Assembly (NCBI GenBank): GCA_002118135.1
Contig: BDIU01000176.1
Coordinates: 124,001 to 188,000 of the forward strand
DNA length: 64,000 nt
Direction of reading: 5' to 3'
Source: Trebouxia sp. TZW2008
Lineage: Eukaryota; Chlorophyta; Trebouxiophyceae; Trebouxiales; Trebouxiaceae
Positions within the stretch are counted from its first letter, which is position 1, and every line of letters starts with the position of its first letter. Shown here one piece after another: positions 1 to 11,316 of the stretch. Position numbers and translations under genes: made by a program. The notes under the pieces are model-generated. The model ran no database searches, was not told where the DNA came from, and saw only the letters and a program-made list of their open reading frames with translations.

Positions 1-2070
1 TTGCGCGCACAGCCTCAGACCTGCCTATTGACTGCACCATCCCCACCTGCTTCATCATCATTGTCTACTTCATGGGTGGACTCAGGTACACCTCCATCCA
101 GTACTGGTGCATTCTTGTTTTCCCCACAAGCGGTCACCAGCGTAACTCCATCCCCTGCTGTTGCATCACTGTTCTCTGAATGAGAAAGCACTGCGTCCAC
201 TATTCTATTTGTTTATGTGTCTTTGTATCTTGTATCAAGGCGCAGAGGCCCTGCTAGGTCTTGTAGTTCTGGCACTTGCCATGCAGCATTTGCCTACTTT
301 GCCTGAATGCACACAGCTGTTGCTGTATCAAGAGCCAATTGTGACTCCATGCGTGCTTTGGCTTTGAGCTTGCCAGCAAGTCTGGTCAACATCAACATGC
401 AAGATGTTACTTTGCTGTCCAGGTACAATGCTGGATCCTTCTTTGCCAACTGGGCGGCTGTGCTGTTGAGTCTGCTGGTAGCGCAGTCCATTGGGCTGCT
501 TGTGGGATCAGTCATCACCGTGCCAAAGACTGGCCAGACCATCACCACAATTGTTGCCCTAACCAATGTGCTTGTAAGTCTTGCACAATGTGATGCCTTC
601 TTGTACAGCAGCAAGTTGCAGCACTGCAATGCAACTTGGCTTGTCCAGGATCCCTTCTGCTAGCATCAGCATACTGATGGCATTTTTGATTGCACAGTCT
701 ACGTTGCATTATCTTTTTTCTGCAAGGGACCACGATGCGTACACCACTTCCCTGACAAGCAGCTAGTCTTGCTTGGTGTGATGCAGCATATACCATGTGA
801 GTGACAATGCCTTGCGTGGTGTGTACAGGTGGCTGGTTTCTTTGTGCAAGCCATTCCCGACTGGATTGGCTGGCTCAAGTACCTCTCCTTCATTTACTAC
901 GGCTACAATACTTTGCTCAAGGTGAATGACATTCTGATCCTGAGCTGTCATGCACATCAAGGCATGGCAGTCATGATGCATGCAGCAAGCAAGAAGAAGA
1001 ACAAGGATAAGAGTCTTCCATGCTTTTGCCAGCCAACAAGGCTGTTCACATGTGCGATACAGTGAACAAGTGCAAATGCATCAAACAAGCCTATCTGTAT
1101 GACATGACAGGCAGGAAAGATGCTTGCGTGTTTTGAGAGTTCTCCTGGCATATTGCTTACATGATCATCTTGACTGCATGCCTGCTTGAAGATAACATAT
1201 TGTGCGTTCAAGTCGCTTTTGCTTGGCTTAAGCATTTTGTGGCAATGTGATCAATTTTTGTGCTTCTGCATGCAACATCATGGCTGAGTCTTGCCACTCT
1301 GCTCTTCTGTCTTTGCCTGACTGCACTTGGACCATCTTGTATGCAGATCCATTTGTACTTTGGCAAAAAGGCATGAACCCGACTTATTTGTGTCTAGTGT
1401 GACATGTCATGAATCTGTCCTGTACTTGTATAATGCAGATCCAGTTCAGTGCGACACGTTATTGACATTCGTTGTGCTTTTGTGCTGCAGATCCAATTCC
1501 ATGGGATGACCATCTACGACTGTGGGCCCACCTACAACCCTAAGCACCCTGAACGGAACCCTGCCTGCACCCTTGTCACAGATGTCAAGGACACTCTACG
1601 TTTCCAGGTGGTTTTGCTTGTCCTTTTCACGTCACTGATGTTACATGGCGTCTTCTGATCGAACTGGTCCAATGTGAGACTGACAGCTGGTGCTGCACAG
1701 CTTGGGAAACTTTGAAGGCTGCCTCACCTGATAGTGAAGGCAACTTTGTGCTTGTCTTGCTTGCAATTCATGTAAGACGATGTTTGATCTGCGTGTTGCA
1801 AAAGTTGCACATGAGTAGCATGTCTTTGCATGTGAACGATGTGACTGCTCTTGCACAGTCTACCTGACAATAAAGCTGTGCAAATGAGTCGGAATTTTGC
1901 ATGAGATGCTTGTATGTTGTCAGCAAGGTACTCAGCCATCTTTTGCTGCATTGCAGAGGGATCCAAATGAGTGGGTGTGGGAGCCATTGGCATTGATAGG
2001 GTTTCTCCTCTTCTTCCGGACCTTGGTGTACATTGCGCTGCGCAAGCGCACCAAGGCGTCAGTGCGCTAG
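1..2070 (+). CDS. ABCG-family ABC transporter, C-terminal part (5' end outside window)
   Basis: This is the membrane-domain end of an ABCG (white-brown complex) half transporter, which uses ATP to move lipophilic substrates across a membrane. Five exons fit in phase: up to 84, 423-573, 829-921, 1491-1607 and 1957-2070, ending in TAG. The first reads as a membrane segment (PTCFIIIVYFMGGLR) and continues into YNAGSFFANWAA and LLVAQSIGLLVGSVIT. Next comes the plant-like stretch FFVQAIPDWIGWLKYLSFIY. An extracellular loop with three cysteines (DCGPTYNPKHPERNPAC) precedes the last helix (LALIGFLLFFRTLVYIALR) and a basic tail. The nucleotide-binding domain lies upstream of the window. The substrate cannot be inferred. 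The family call is firm from the order and spacing of these motifs; the boundaries rest on splice consensus and frame. Confidence 0.85.
1344..1503 (+). repeat. Tandem copies of an ABCG exon acceptor and exon start
   Basis: The string gcagatcca occurs at about 1346, 1437 and 1488, each time followed by sequence resembling the first bases of the exon at 1491. Only the last copy leads into the full exon. The two upstream copies are truncated decoys with AG acceptors. Confidence 0.55.
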
Positions 2071-3144
2071 ACTTAGTCACCTATGACTGTATAGGCATAC
2101 TCATGAGACAGTAAGCATTGTCCAAGTGACTCTGCGTTGTTAGCATGCGGCGCAATACTGGTGGCGCAGCATAGTGGCAATTCAGAGGCAAAAACATCAC
2201 CAATGCGTTTAAAAGGTCCCTTTGAAGTGCATCTCAAGTTTTGAGATCTTGATTGTACTTATTGTATTGCCGCTACTTGGTGGAAAGCAGCTTTCTGTAT
2301 CTTAAGGCGTGGATGAATGATCATTTTTGGTCTTTTTTAGGTTTTGTGCAGGACTGTGCATTGCAAGCTGGTGTGCTCTCTGGCAAAAGTTGCCCCATGT
2401 GTTTCAGCATGCTCCTTTTTCATCCTTGTAGCTTTTGCCACTGTCAACACCATAGAGACTCTTGATTGCCGGCAGCTGCTTTCATTTCTGACTGTTACAC
2501 AGTTACAGTTAATGTTTGTAGGTTTTGTGTTTTCAATCTTCCTGAGTTCACAGTCTCGTGATAAGTGTTGCAGAACGGTGGATCACACTGCAGTAGACTC
2601 TTCAAAAGCTATCATCTCGTACGAGTTGTTGCAGTTGCAGCACTGAGCCGTGTACTGTGGCTACCATGACGGCTACATCATCAACTGCAGTAGCGTTGTC
2701 TTTGCATGGCCAATCAATTGTTACTGGCAGTGCCAATACTCATTTTCCCCAGTGTTGCAGAATGGCATGCGTCTTCGTCTTGCCCGCATACAACGTTTGC
2801 AAGCTCGCCGACCTTGTTTGCAAGCTGTCCAGTGTGAGCCTGGACAGTTGCTGTGGGGAGTGAAGAGGTTTCGACTAGGATTTCGCTACGAATGTTAGGG
2901 TTCAGCCGAATTGCAGCATTTGGACTGCACTTCCAAGCAAAACAACGGTCACAGCGCTCACGTTTGTCCTTGTTCAGTCATGCCCTGCTGCAGCTTAAAC
3001 AAAGTGAATCACAGTTGCGCATAAGGCCACTTCCAAGCAAAGGCTCAAACAGGCCTGTCTGCTACACAAGCATAGCAGCCGGCTTAAGCTTGACGCGGAC
3101 GCTGCTCATTCCTACCATCGCTTGGACTCAGAAAGTCGCATTGC
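2071..3144. other. Intergenic region, ABCG to zinc-knuckle gene
   Basis: About 1.1 kb between two genes in the same orientation. It should contain the ABCG 3' UTR and the promoter of the next gene. I see no convincing coding exon. A short motif (agtgttgcagaa) recurs near 2567 and 2751, which could be another decayed duplication. Confidence 0.5.
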
Positions 3145-6100
3145 ATGAGCTCCGGTGACGACAAATCACTGGATAACGTAGACAGCGAGTCTGACGCTCC
3201 AGACGACCATCCAGTTGATGCAGTCATCCAACGAGCGATCTCCAGACAGCAAAGCCCACTGCCTGCGCCTCAAGGGCGCAATGGCACAGGCAAGAGGAAG
3301 CGCGAGGAGACAGCGGCCAATGCAGATGTGGTCTCTCTGCTGTCATCGTCTCCAGACTCACCCAGCAGGAAAGATGTGAAGCACAGAAAGTCATCCGGCC
3401 CCGCTTCTCCCTCCACACGTACTGCCTCTGCTGCACCCGTCGGCGTGACAGTTGTTGAAGAAGGAACAGAACCGCAAAACTCAGAAGTGCGACGGCTGCT
3501 CCGTGGCTGCAGGCAAGTCTTCTACCTGATGGCACAGGGTCTCAGTCAACCGTGCAGCCCTTTGTGACTTCACCAACTGCTGACAGCAGACTTGTAGCTG
3601 TGCACCTCCTGATCAGCAGCAGGCCATGCTGCTCCGAGCCCTTGCAGACACAGCCGTGCAGCAGATAGTGTGCTACTTCAGAAGCCCAGACTCTTCAAAC
3701 GCTGCGCATACACCACACGCAGAGCAGGGCTCTCCCTGTGTCCTCAAAACGCTTGTCACATTCAGTCTTGCCTATTCCTGGACTTCCAAACTTGTTCCTT
3801 GAGCTAAGTGTGCTCATTCTGTATGCAAAGCTCACTGCAAGCCTGACACCTCACGCTTTGCGCCAAGTTCTGTGCAGGTACTTTGATGACAACATAGAGG
3901 AGTTGGGTCCAGCATGCTTCAACTGCGGTCAGAGGGGCCACAAAGCTTTCCAGTGTCACAATCCAAAGAAGCAGACACCTTGTGCGTTATGCGCTCAGTA
4001 TGGCCATAACAAGGCAGACTGCCCAATGCGTATGTCTCTTCACCACTGACTCTGCCACTGGATGACAACAACAAACTGTGGTTCCCACTCTAGTACTTGT
4101 GCTTATTTGAACAAGCACGTGTAGGACTTAGATTTGACACCTGGACAAGCCTCTGACAAACCGATGCTTGGTGGTTTCCACCTCAGTATGTCGCACAACC
4201 GCATTGCATTGTGAACATAGCACTTTTATAAGCACATTGCTGCTGTGTCAGCACAAAAGCATCATTCTGCGCACCAAGCGCTGTCATACTTGCAAACGTC
4301 TGCAACTCCATTCAGCACATGTTGACATACAACATCCAAGTCAGCAGGTCATATTCAAACTGCTGGTGCCTGCAATGTTGTGCAGCAAATGCTGGATACA
4401 TGAGTGCAATACAAAAGGTCCAAAGAATGTTCATCTGTCAAGACTGCTTGTGTTTGAATTGTTGTTTCAAAACATGCTTGTATCTGCAGTGCTGCGCTGC
4501 AACTTGCTTGTGTCTGAGTCACTGTGCTTCAAGATGCCCCTGTCTGTGGTGCTACAGCTTGCTTGTGTGTGCAGTGCTGTGTTACAAGTGGACAAGACAT
4601 AGTTCTACTGCCCCAAGAGTGCTCAACCCCCATCCTGCACTTGGCAGCTCCTCTCAGATTTCCCTGCGCTGTGGCAAAGCTAAATGTTATGCAGTTTACA
4701 GTCCTTTTGCAAAGTCTGCACAAAGATTGCTTGTGTGTGCATTGTTGCGTCAAAAGTGCAAGAGGCGAAGCCACATTGCTAGGGAGTGCCAACCTCACCA
4801 TCTGGCGCTTGACTGCACTGTAGCAAGATCAACTGTGATGCAGCTGACAATCTTTTCCGACGTTCTACACCAAACTTGGTGGCATATGCAGTGCTGTGCT
4901 ACAAGCGCAAGAGGCGAGGTCACATCTCTAGGGAGTGCCCAAACCCGCATCTGGCAATGGACAGCTCCTCTCAGATGTGCCTGCACTGTAGCAAAATCGA
5001 CTATGATGCAGCTGACAATCTTTTCCAAAGGTGTACACCAAACTTGGTTGCGTGTGCAGTACTGTGCTACAAGTACCAGAGGCGCGGTCATATTGCCAGA
5101 GAGTGCCCAAATCTCCTGGCAAAGGATAGCTTCTCCAGATCTGTCTGGGCTGCTGCGAAGCTGACTGTACAGCGACTGGCAATTCCAAACCTTTACAAAG
5201 CTGTAATTTGAGCTGCTTGTGTATGCAGTGCTATGTTACAAGTGCAAGAGGCGCGGCCATATTGCCAGAGAGTGCCCAAATCCACATATGGCAATGGACA
5301 GCTCCTCCCAGATGTGCCTGCGCTGTGGCAAAGCTGACTGTGATGCAGCTGGCCGGGAAGACTACCACAGGCAAGTGCTTGCTTTTGCCTACCTGTCAGA
5401 AAGCTTGTCCAGTCAAGCCTGTTACCGCTTGATCAACCATAACTGAGGGATGTCTTGCTGACCGCAAGAAGAATCTGGGTCTCAAGCTGCTGAGCACTAC
5501 TTATGTCATTGACACTCAAGTTGTACTGCACTCTGCTGCCGGTCTTGGTTTCCAGTAGAGTGCTGTGCCCTTCATGTGTCAATGGCGTAAGCTATTGACA
5601 GTGGCCAATAGCATAGTATTGCTGCACAACACAGCCGCTCACACCAACTCCCAAAGGCCTGTCCACTATATTCAGCTTCAACTGGATGGTTTGCGCCATC
5701 ACAAAACTGTGATTGAAGCGTCCTGCTTCATGCGCATGATCTGCCTGGTTGATCATTCAGACTCATTCTTACACGCCTCTTCTTAGTGCTGTCATGACTT
5801 CACGTGCTGATTTGTATGCAGACGTGACTCTGTACGACTTTCGCTAGTGCAAGCATGCATTGCAAGCAGTTCTTCCTGTGCCCGTGCTGGATGCATTGCT
5901 TGGCATGCCTTCTCTTGGTACAAGGTTGACATGCCGTCGCAAGTCCCAGCTTTGTTTTGTTTTGCAAGCGGGGCTGAGAGCTGTTTGCACAGAGTCCTAA
6001 AGAGCCCATTTGCCTTTAGTGCGATGCCATACCTGCAACCACATGCCTCTAGCAGTTCACTTCGCTCTTTCTTTTCGTGCAAACCAGGCCGAGGGCGGTT

Positions 6101-8313
6101 GCGCAGAGTCCTATCCACGAGCTGATCTGGCCCTAGTACGCTGCTACACCTGCAGCCACATGATGTTGCACGCCTTTTCTATGCGGCAAGAATGTCTGTT
6201 TGTAAGTCTGTGTGGTGCAAACAGAGCTGAGGGCGATTGCACAGAGTCCCACTCAAGAGCTGTTTTCGCCCTAGTGCGCTGCTGTTTGTGCAACAGCATG
6301 CCCCCTCTTGATGCGAGCAGTTCACTTTACACCTTCCCTTTGTGCAAGCAGGGCTGAGGGCGGTTGCACAGAGTCCTATTCAAGAGCTGATTTGGCCCTA
6401 GTGCGCTGCTATATCTGCAACCGCATGGGGCATTTGTGTTGTGCCAAAGGGCCTCAGGAAGCGCCCCAGCCATCCTGCCATAACTGTGGCGATGCAGGCC
6501 ACAGAGCTTCTGATTGTCATATTGCCAAGCCCACACAGGTAAGTGCGCCACGCCTTGTCATTGTAATGTGCTCTCTGGCCTTTCATGCGGTTGATCATGA
6601 AACTCATCATGTCTGCATTCATTCAGTCAATCACTCATTCACTCACTGACTCAACTATGTACTCATCCACCTTTTTTCCCTTTCATTCATGCGTGCATTC
6701 CTTCCTTTCTTTATGTATGCATGCGTATATGTGCATGCAAGGCAACTTTCAAGGTACAGCTAGGCATGTCCAGGAGCATACAATTGCCTCCCAACAGTTA
6801 TGTCCGCGTTCAGGGCTATGCTTTCCGCATTGTTACGTTGCCTGAAGATCTTGGTTTTCCCAGCGCAGCATACTCCACACTATGCATGAAATTAATCATT
6901 AAGCTTCCAGCAATTGTGCATGTGAGTGCATGCCATGGCCTCGGCTGCAGAAAACACCCTGGAATCATGTTCTGGAAGTCAATCTGGCTCGGTCTCAAAG
7001 CCTTGCCTGCAGGACTGACATTGCATTGTCCTCTGCAAACTTTTGCTGCAGATGGTGTTCAACCAGGTGTCAATGGAACATCAGCAAGGATGACAGCAGA
7101 CCTGCTTGTGGGTTCCATGGCCTCATCTGCATGAAAACACCCTTGTGTCCTCCTGTCGTTTTGAAGAGTTGGTGCATTCTCTGTGCAGGTGGCCATGGAA
7201 CGGCAGCAAGACCGTTTCCAACAGCGGCATAACAGCAGGATGGACACAGACAGAGGCAGACCGCACTCTGCTGGTGCATATGACAGATGGTCAAACGGCA
7301 ACTCCTATGGCCTGTACAACGGTACACTGCCTAGCCTTTCTGCCATAACATGTGCGTTCTCATTCTCAGTGTCAAGGCGCAGCAAGCTGAATTTCCCAGG
7401 CACAGGTTTAAACCCAAATGATGGTGCACTTATCTTTCTGTTTATGCATGGCTATCGTGCAAACGCAAGCATGGCAACAGATGATGCCTGATGTGATGTT
7501 TCAGAATGCATATGAGCAATGCAGCTTGATATCTCGTGTCAGCTGCCAGTGCAAGTCAAGTACACTGCCCATGGCTCAGCACAATTCTGACTGTTTGTGC
7601 TTGACTGTCATCACATGCAAGCATGGCAGCAGTCAACTTTTGCAGTCATGAGAGCGCATATGAGCATTGCAATGCAGCTTGATATCTCTGTTGGGCTGTT
7701 GGCCATTAAGGTGCCAATGACGTGTCAGCACACATCACACTGTTGTTGTTTGACTGTCATGTAGACACGACCATGGCAACAGACGGTGTTTGATGTCATG
7801 TCTGAGGATACATACATGGGCAATGCAATGCAGCTTGAAAGCTCTGATCAGCTGTCACTGCCACTCATACCCCTGGATCAGCAAGCATCTGATTGTTTGT
7901 GTTTGACTGCCGTGCAGATGCAAGCACAGTAACGGGCAGCACTTGATGTTGGATGTTATGTATGAAAATGCATATGAGCAATGCCACTGTCACTGATTCA
8001 AACTACCCGTGAATCAGCCACTATCTGATTGTTCGTGCTTGACTGTCATGCAGGTGCAAGTGTGGCAACAGGCAGCAGCTATGCCTCAAGAGTCAATGCG
8101 TTTGCCAACAATAGCCAAGGCGGCTACAATGGCTACAACACACCAGAGGCAATGCCTTTCGCCCCTACACGAAGGGGTCACAGGATCTATCCTGGCAGTG
8201 AAAAAATACATGGCCCCCAGCATGGTGGTTATGACGCCCCATACACCGGCTATGACAGGCGGTCAGGAGGACAGGCGCCTTACACTGCTCCATTCGACAG
8301 ATGGCGGCGATAA
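3145..8313 (+). CDS. AIR1/2 (ZCCHC7)-like CCHC zinc-knuckle protein, putative TRAMP-type RNA surveillance factor
   Basis: Six exons fit in phase: 3145-3512, 3878-4029, 5229-5370, 6352-6538, 7189-7321 and 8054-8313, giving about 413 residues. The N-terminus is acidic and serine-rich with a basic KRKREE patch. The middle carries CCHC knuckles: CFNCGQRGHKAFQC, CALCAQYGHNKADC, CYKCKRRGHIAREC, CYICNRMGHLCC and CHNCGDAGHRASDC. One further cysteine pair (CLRCGKADC) is irregular. The C-terminus is rich in Gly, Tyr and Arg and ends FDRWRR. Known AIR/ZCCHC7 proteins bind RNA and the poly(A) polymerase in the nuclear TRAMP complex; that role is inferred here from knuckle number and the NxxGHxCC-type knuckle. 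The introns after 3512 and 5370 appear to be GC-AG. The introns hold arrays of decayed copies of the knuckle exons. The start is the first ATG of the open frame. Confidence 0.8.
4560..5371 (+). repeat. Array of five zinc-knuckle exon copies
   Basis: Related units start near 4570, 4727, 4880, 5045 and 5215, each about 150-170 bp. They carry variants of the segment CYKCKRRGHIARECPNP followed by a MDSSSQMCL-like stretch. Only the last has a clean acceptor, frame and donor (5229-5370). Earlier copies have lost knuckle cysteines (for example LLRQKC) or the reading frame. Confidence 0.85.
5960..6430 (+). repeat. Array of four copies of the second knuckle exon start
   Basis: Units near 5968, 6090, 6222 and 6352 share the segment encoding AEGGCTESYSRADLALVRC in varied form. 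The last is the functional exon. In the upstream copies the knuckle is broken: frameshifted in the first, CYTCSHM then a stop in similarity in the second, CCLCNSMP in the third. Spacing is about 120-135 bp. Confidence 0.8.
7035..7250 (+). repeat. Partial duplicate of the VAMERQQD exon
   Basis: Sequence at about 7050-7105 (an AG acceptor, then atggaacatcagcaagg) resembles the start of the real exon at 7189 (atggaacggcagcaagacc). The upstream copy is truncated. Confidence 0.5.
7460..8110 (+). repeat. Five ~150-bp copies upstream of the last zinc-knuckle gene exon
   Basis: Units near 7465, 7617, 7765, 7917 and 8054 each begin with a variant of gcaagcatggcaacag. The first four then carry an intron-like stretch containing gcatatgagcaatgcag. 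The last leads into the terminal exon at 8054. The others are truncated exon starts without a donor. Confidence 0.7.
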
Positions 8314-9203
8314 CAAAACACGCACATTGCTGCGTAGTGTAATAAAGCATTGTGTGTAGCAAGCCTATGTATCACAGCCATCGTGTCTGGACACACCTGG
8401 AAGAACAGCTCCAAGTGTTGTAGAGACAGTCAGAACAGAATCACTCAGCTTGATGTCTCTCGTTTGTGTATGTCTCGAATTGCATGTGAGCATTTTGCCA
8501 AGCTGGAGGCCATGGCCTGCTGCATTGCAATCAACCTTGAAGTTCATGGCTTCATCCGTTTCTTGCGCATCATCAACAAGCATTTAAAGCTTTGCATCAG
8601 CACAATACCATCTGTCGTTGCGAGCGCAAGAACCATGCACCTGCTGTGCCATCACATGTCTAGTGGTTTCTTCCAGAGTATTACAGCTTTTGCAGGCAAC
8701 GGTACAGGACATCAGGCTGGCGGCTATCCGGGACAGACCTGAAATATTACTGTTGATTGCAAAGCGGTGACAATCCAGCTCTGCAAAGGGTGCCTGGCAG
8801 TAGAACGTCATACCAACTGAAAGCTATTCAAGATAAAGGTATACGTTGTAGACTTTGCAAATTGTCTCCGAAGATTCTAGACAGAGCTGCCAATACTGCT
8901 AGGTAAGGTGTAAGGGGTAGGTAGCACCAAGTAAAGCTGCAGTCTACACAACTAAGGCAGAATAACATCAAAATTGTACAGATACAGAACTTATGCAAAC
9001 AAGAACAAAGCTTATGTACAACATACTCAAAGGAAACACATGTAAAGCGGTCAAAGCCAACATCAGGCGTGCTTCAAAATATGTACATGTATTGCTCAGC
9101 AGAGCAACTGAGTCAGGGTGGCAAGATGATGTACAAAGGGGAATTTGCTGGTGTTAGGCCAAGGTCACGACATGCCTGTACATGTCATGTCATGACTGTA
9201 CAG
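8314..9203. other. Convergent intergenic region
   Basis: About 890 bp between two gene 3' ends. A small open stretch at 8690-8742 (NGTGHQAGGYPGQT then TGA) resembles a glycine-rich terminal exon. It could be an alternative or decayed last exon of the zinc-knuckle gene. Nothing else was recognised. Confidence 0.4.
8338..8346 (+). terminator. Candidate polyadenylation signal
   Basis: TGTAATAAA lies 25 bases after the TAA stop. It combines the green-algal TGTAA signal with the canonical AATAAA hexamer. There is no transcript evidence. Confidence 0.4.
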
Positions 9204-10196
9204 TCAAGCGCATGGAACACTGCAATTCTGTGCGCGGGCTTCCTCTCTACACGCAACCCAATGATCAGACATTCTGATGATCAAATCGTGTTGCACAAGC
9301 TGCCGATCAGCCACAGACTGCTGCCGCTTCAGAGGAACTTTGATGTTCATCCAGCCGTAGAAGTAGTCAATGTCAGTGTCAGAGGGAGAGTCACAGTCAT
9401 ACGGAGTGATGCCTTCAACTGCTTTGTTGAGCTTTTGCTGACACCTGCGGGACGCAGCAAACAGTCTTTATCACAGAGACAGATAGTTAATTTGCATGCT
9501 TGAACTAGTGAACAAGGCTGATTGCATGTGCCACACAGTGGCATTGACTGTATGTCCACCAGATCAAGGCAGGCTATGACATAGTTGCATGACAGATGAG
9601 AAGTCTTGCTTGTCAATATATTGTGATGAGAGCATCAGTGCGAGTGATTGGCCATACCTCTGACAGACTGGAGCCTCCCTGTCATCTGCTGTCAACCTAC
9701 CAGCAGTGAAAGCCCCACATCCCCTGCAGGCGAGTTCACAAACATTTTGCCCTGATCCTTTCAGGCAGCTGTCCAGACAGAGTGCACAATCACAAGTTGG
9801 CAGGTCAAATGCTAGACTATACCTGCAGGGCTGAAACCATCCGTCGATCACAAGATCTGTTCCAGGGTAGTACAGAGCTGTGTCAGAATTGTAGTGCAGG
9901 ATGTCAGAGGCTTCCTCGTTACTTGCTTGCGAATTGAAAGATGCCTGTGGCGCAGGGGCTGCTTTGGCTTTCTTCCCGCTGTTTTTGCAATGCTGTGGCT
10001 TGCGCTGTCTCGCGGGCCGTTTCTGAGGGGGTGTGACTGAGTCTCTGTGCAGGAGCTGCTCAGTACGGTGACTTTCATCACTATTCGGCTCAGAAGAGTC
10101 ACAGCTGTGGACAGCGCTGTGGGACTTGACATTTCTGCTTTGTTCAAGCTTACACTGCTGCTGCTGCTGCTGGCTGACACGCTTCCGCTTTGGCAT
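9204..10196 (-). CDS. Uncharacterised two-exon protein with basic, glutamine-rich N-terminus
   Basis: Exons 10196-9658 and 9444-9204 join in phase through a GTATGG donor and a CCGCAG acceptor, giving about 259 residues. The start ATG opens MPKRKRVSQQQQQQ, a basic nuclear-localisation-like motif followed by a glutamine run coded by CAG repeats. The first half is Ser/Lys/Gln-rich and probably disordered. The second half is compact and cysteine-rich (CDCALCLDSCL, CELACRGCG) and is followed by an acidic YDCDSPSDTDIDYFYGWM segment. The paired cysteines could bind zinc, but I recognise no family. It is convergent with the zinc-knuckle gene. The two-exon structure is inferred from phase and splice consensus only. 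Confidence 0.55.
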
Positions 10197-11316
10197 CGTT
10201 CGCAAACGCTGACGTAGTCTGACAGGCAGATGCAGAGGTGTCTGTAGCTGCTCGTCAGGCCCGCGCACCCAGTCTGCCTTCACAGCAACGACGAGGGGCA
10301 ACCAGCAGCGATCAGAAGGTGCGATCGCAAGCTGGTATGGCGCTGCAGATGCTGTGCAAGCGCATCTAGTGAACCCTGACTCTGCGACTTGAACGACTAT
10401 GGTAATGAGTGACTCTCAGATGCAAGCTGAGTCGGAATCTCATTCCAGGATCCGCCTGAAGCTGCCAGCAGTTTGCCATCAAGCAGCACACCAACAGAAG
10501 GCAAGGAAGACAAGAAAAGAAGCACCCACAAGATCAAAGCTGGATGCTTGCATTGGCATTTGATGAGGCCTTCTACTGTATCTGCGCTTGTCATGGACTT
10601 CAAGTCCACGTTCATGCTTTTGTCACCAAAACAGGGCACCATACCGGTAAGGGAAGAGAACAGCAATTGCAAGCAAGCAATAAGGCCGAGCTTGATGCTT
10701 GCAATCACCGTGCCCACAGCCATGAACCGTGAACTTCCGTGAAGCATGAACCGTCATGATGAACAGCATCATTGCAATGATTATGGACATGCTTCAATTT
10801 GAGCCCTAGTTTGAATGTTAAACGAGCTGGAAGGTGGCAATCATTGTCTTCAGCTATTGACTGCCACCGGTACTTGAATAAACTTATGTTGCGCAAAGCA
10901 TAGGCCAGGTGGTCCAAACAATAACATTATGACAGGGTGCTTGTCGTGTTGACCATATCAAAATAGTGTGAATGGCGAGCAAGTCCCCAAAAACATGAAG
11001 CACTATTTGCTGTCGCAAATCTGCCTGACTCTGTAGCAAGCTGCTGGTCTAGGGCGTATTGCCAGAAATCCAAGCTGGAATATCAGCCGAGTCATCCACT
11101 TATGTAGCATTGCCTGACATCTCAGAAATGTTGCCATGGCAAACCGAGTCAACACAATGATCAGATCCGATCTATCTCTCATAGGCTGCCCCCTCAATGA
11201 AACAGATGAAACCCTAGATCAAAACCTATGTAGGCCAGGTTTAAAACACATGTGATCATGGATTGATGACACGCTGGCCTGTCGACAGATTGGGCTACCT
11301 GTCTAAATTAGCCCAA
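10197..11316. other. Region between the P5B ATPase end and the unknown gene start
   Basis: About 1.1 kb. It should contain the 3' UTR of the ATPase and the promoter of the 9204-10196 gene. A 116-codon frame on the minus strand (10747-10397) includes a hydrophobic stretch (LILWVLLFLSSLPSVGVLL) but lies after the ATPase stop codon and has no recognised family, so I do not call it. A short direct repeat around catgaaccgt lies at 10722 and 10745. Confidence 0.4.

Noticed and set aside
10397..10747. Minus-strand frame with a hydrophobic segment as an extra ATPase exon
   Set aside because: The ATPase frame already ends in TAA at 11317 after the last expected membrane helices, and this frame has no similarity that I recognise.
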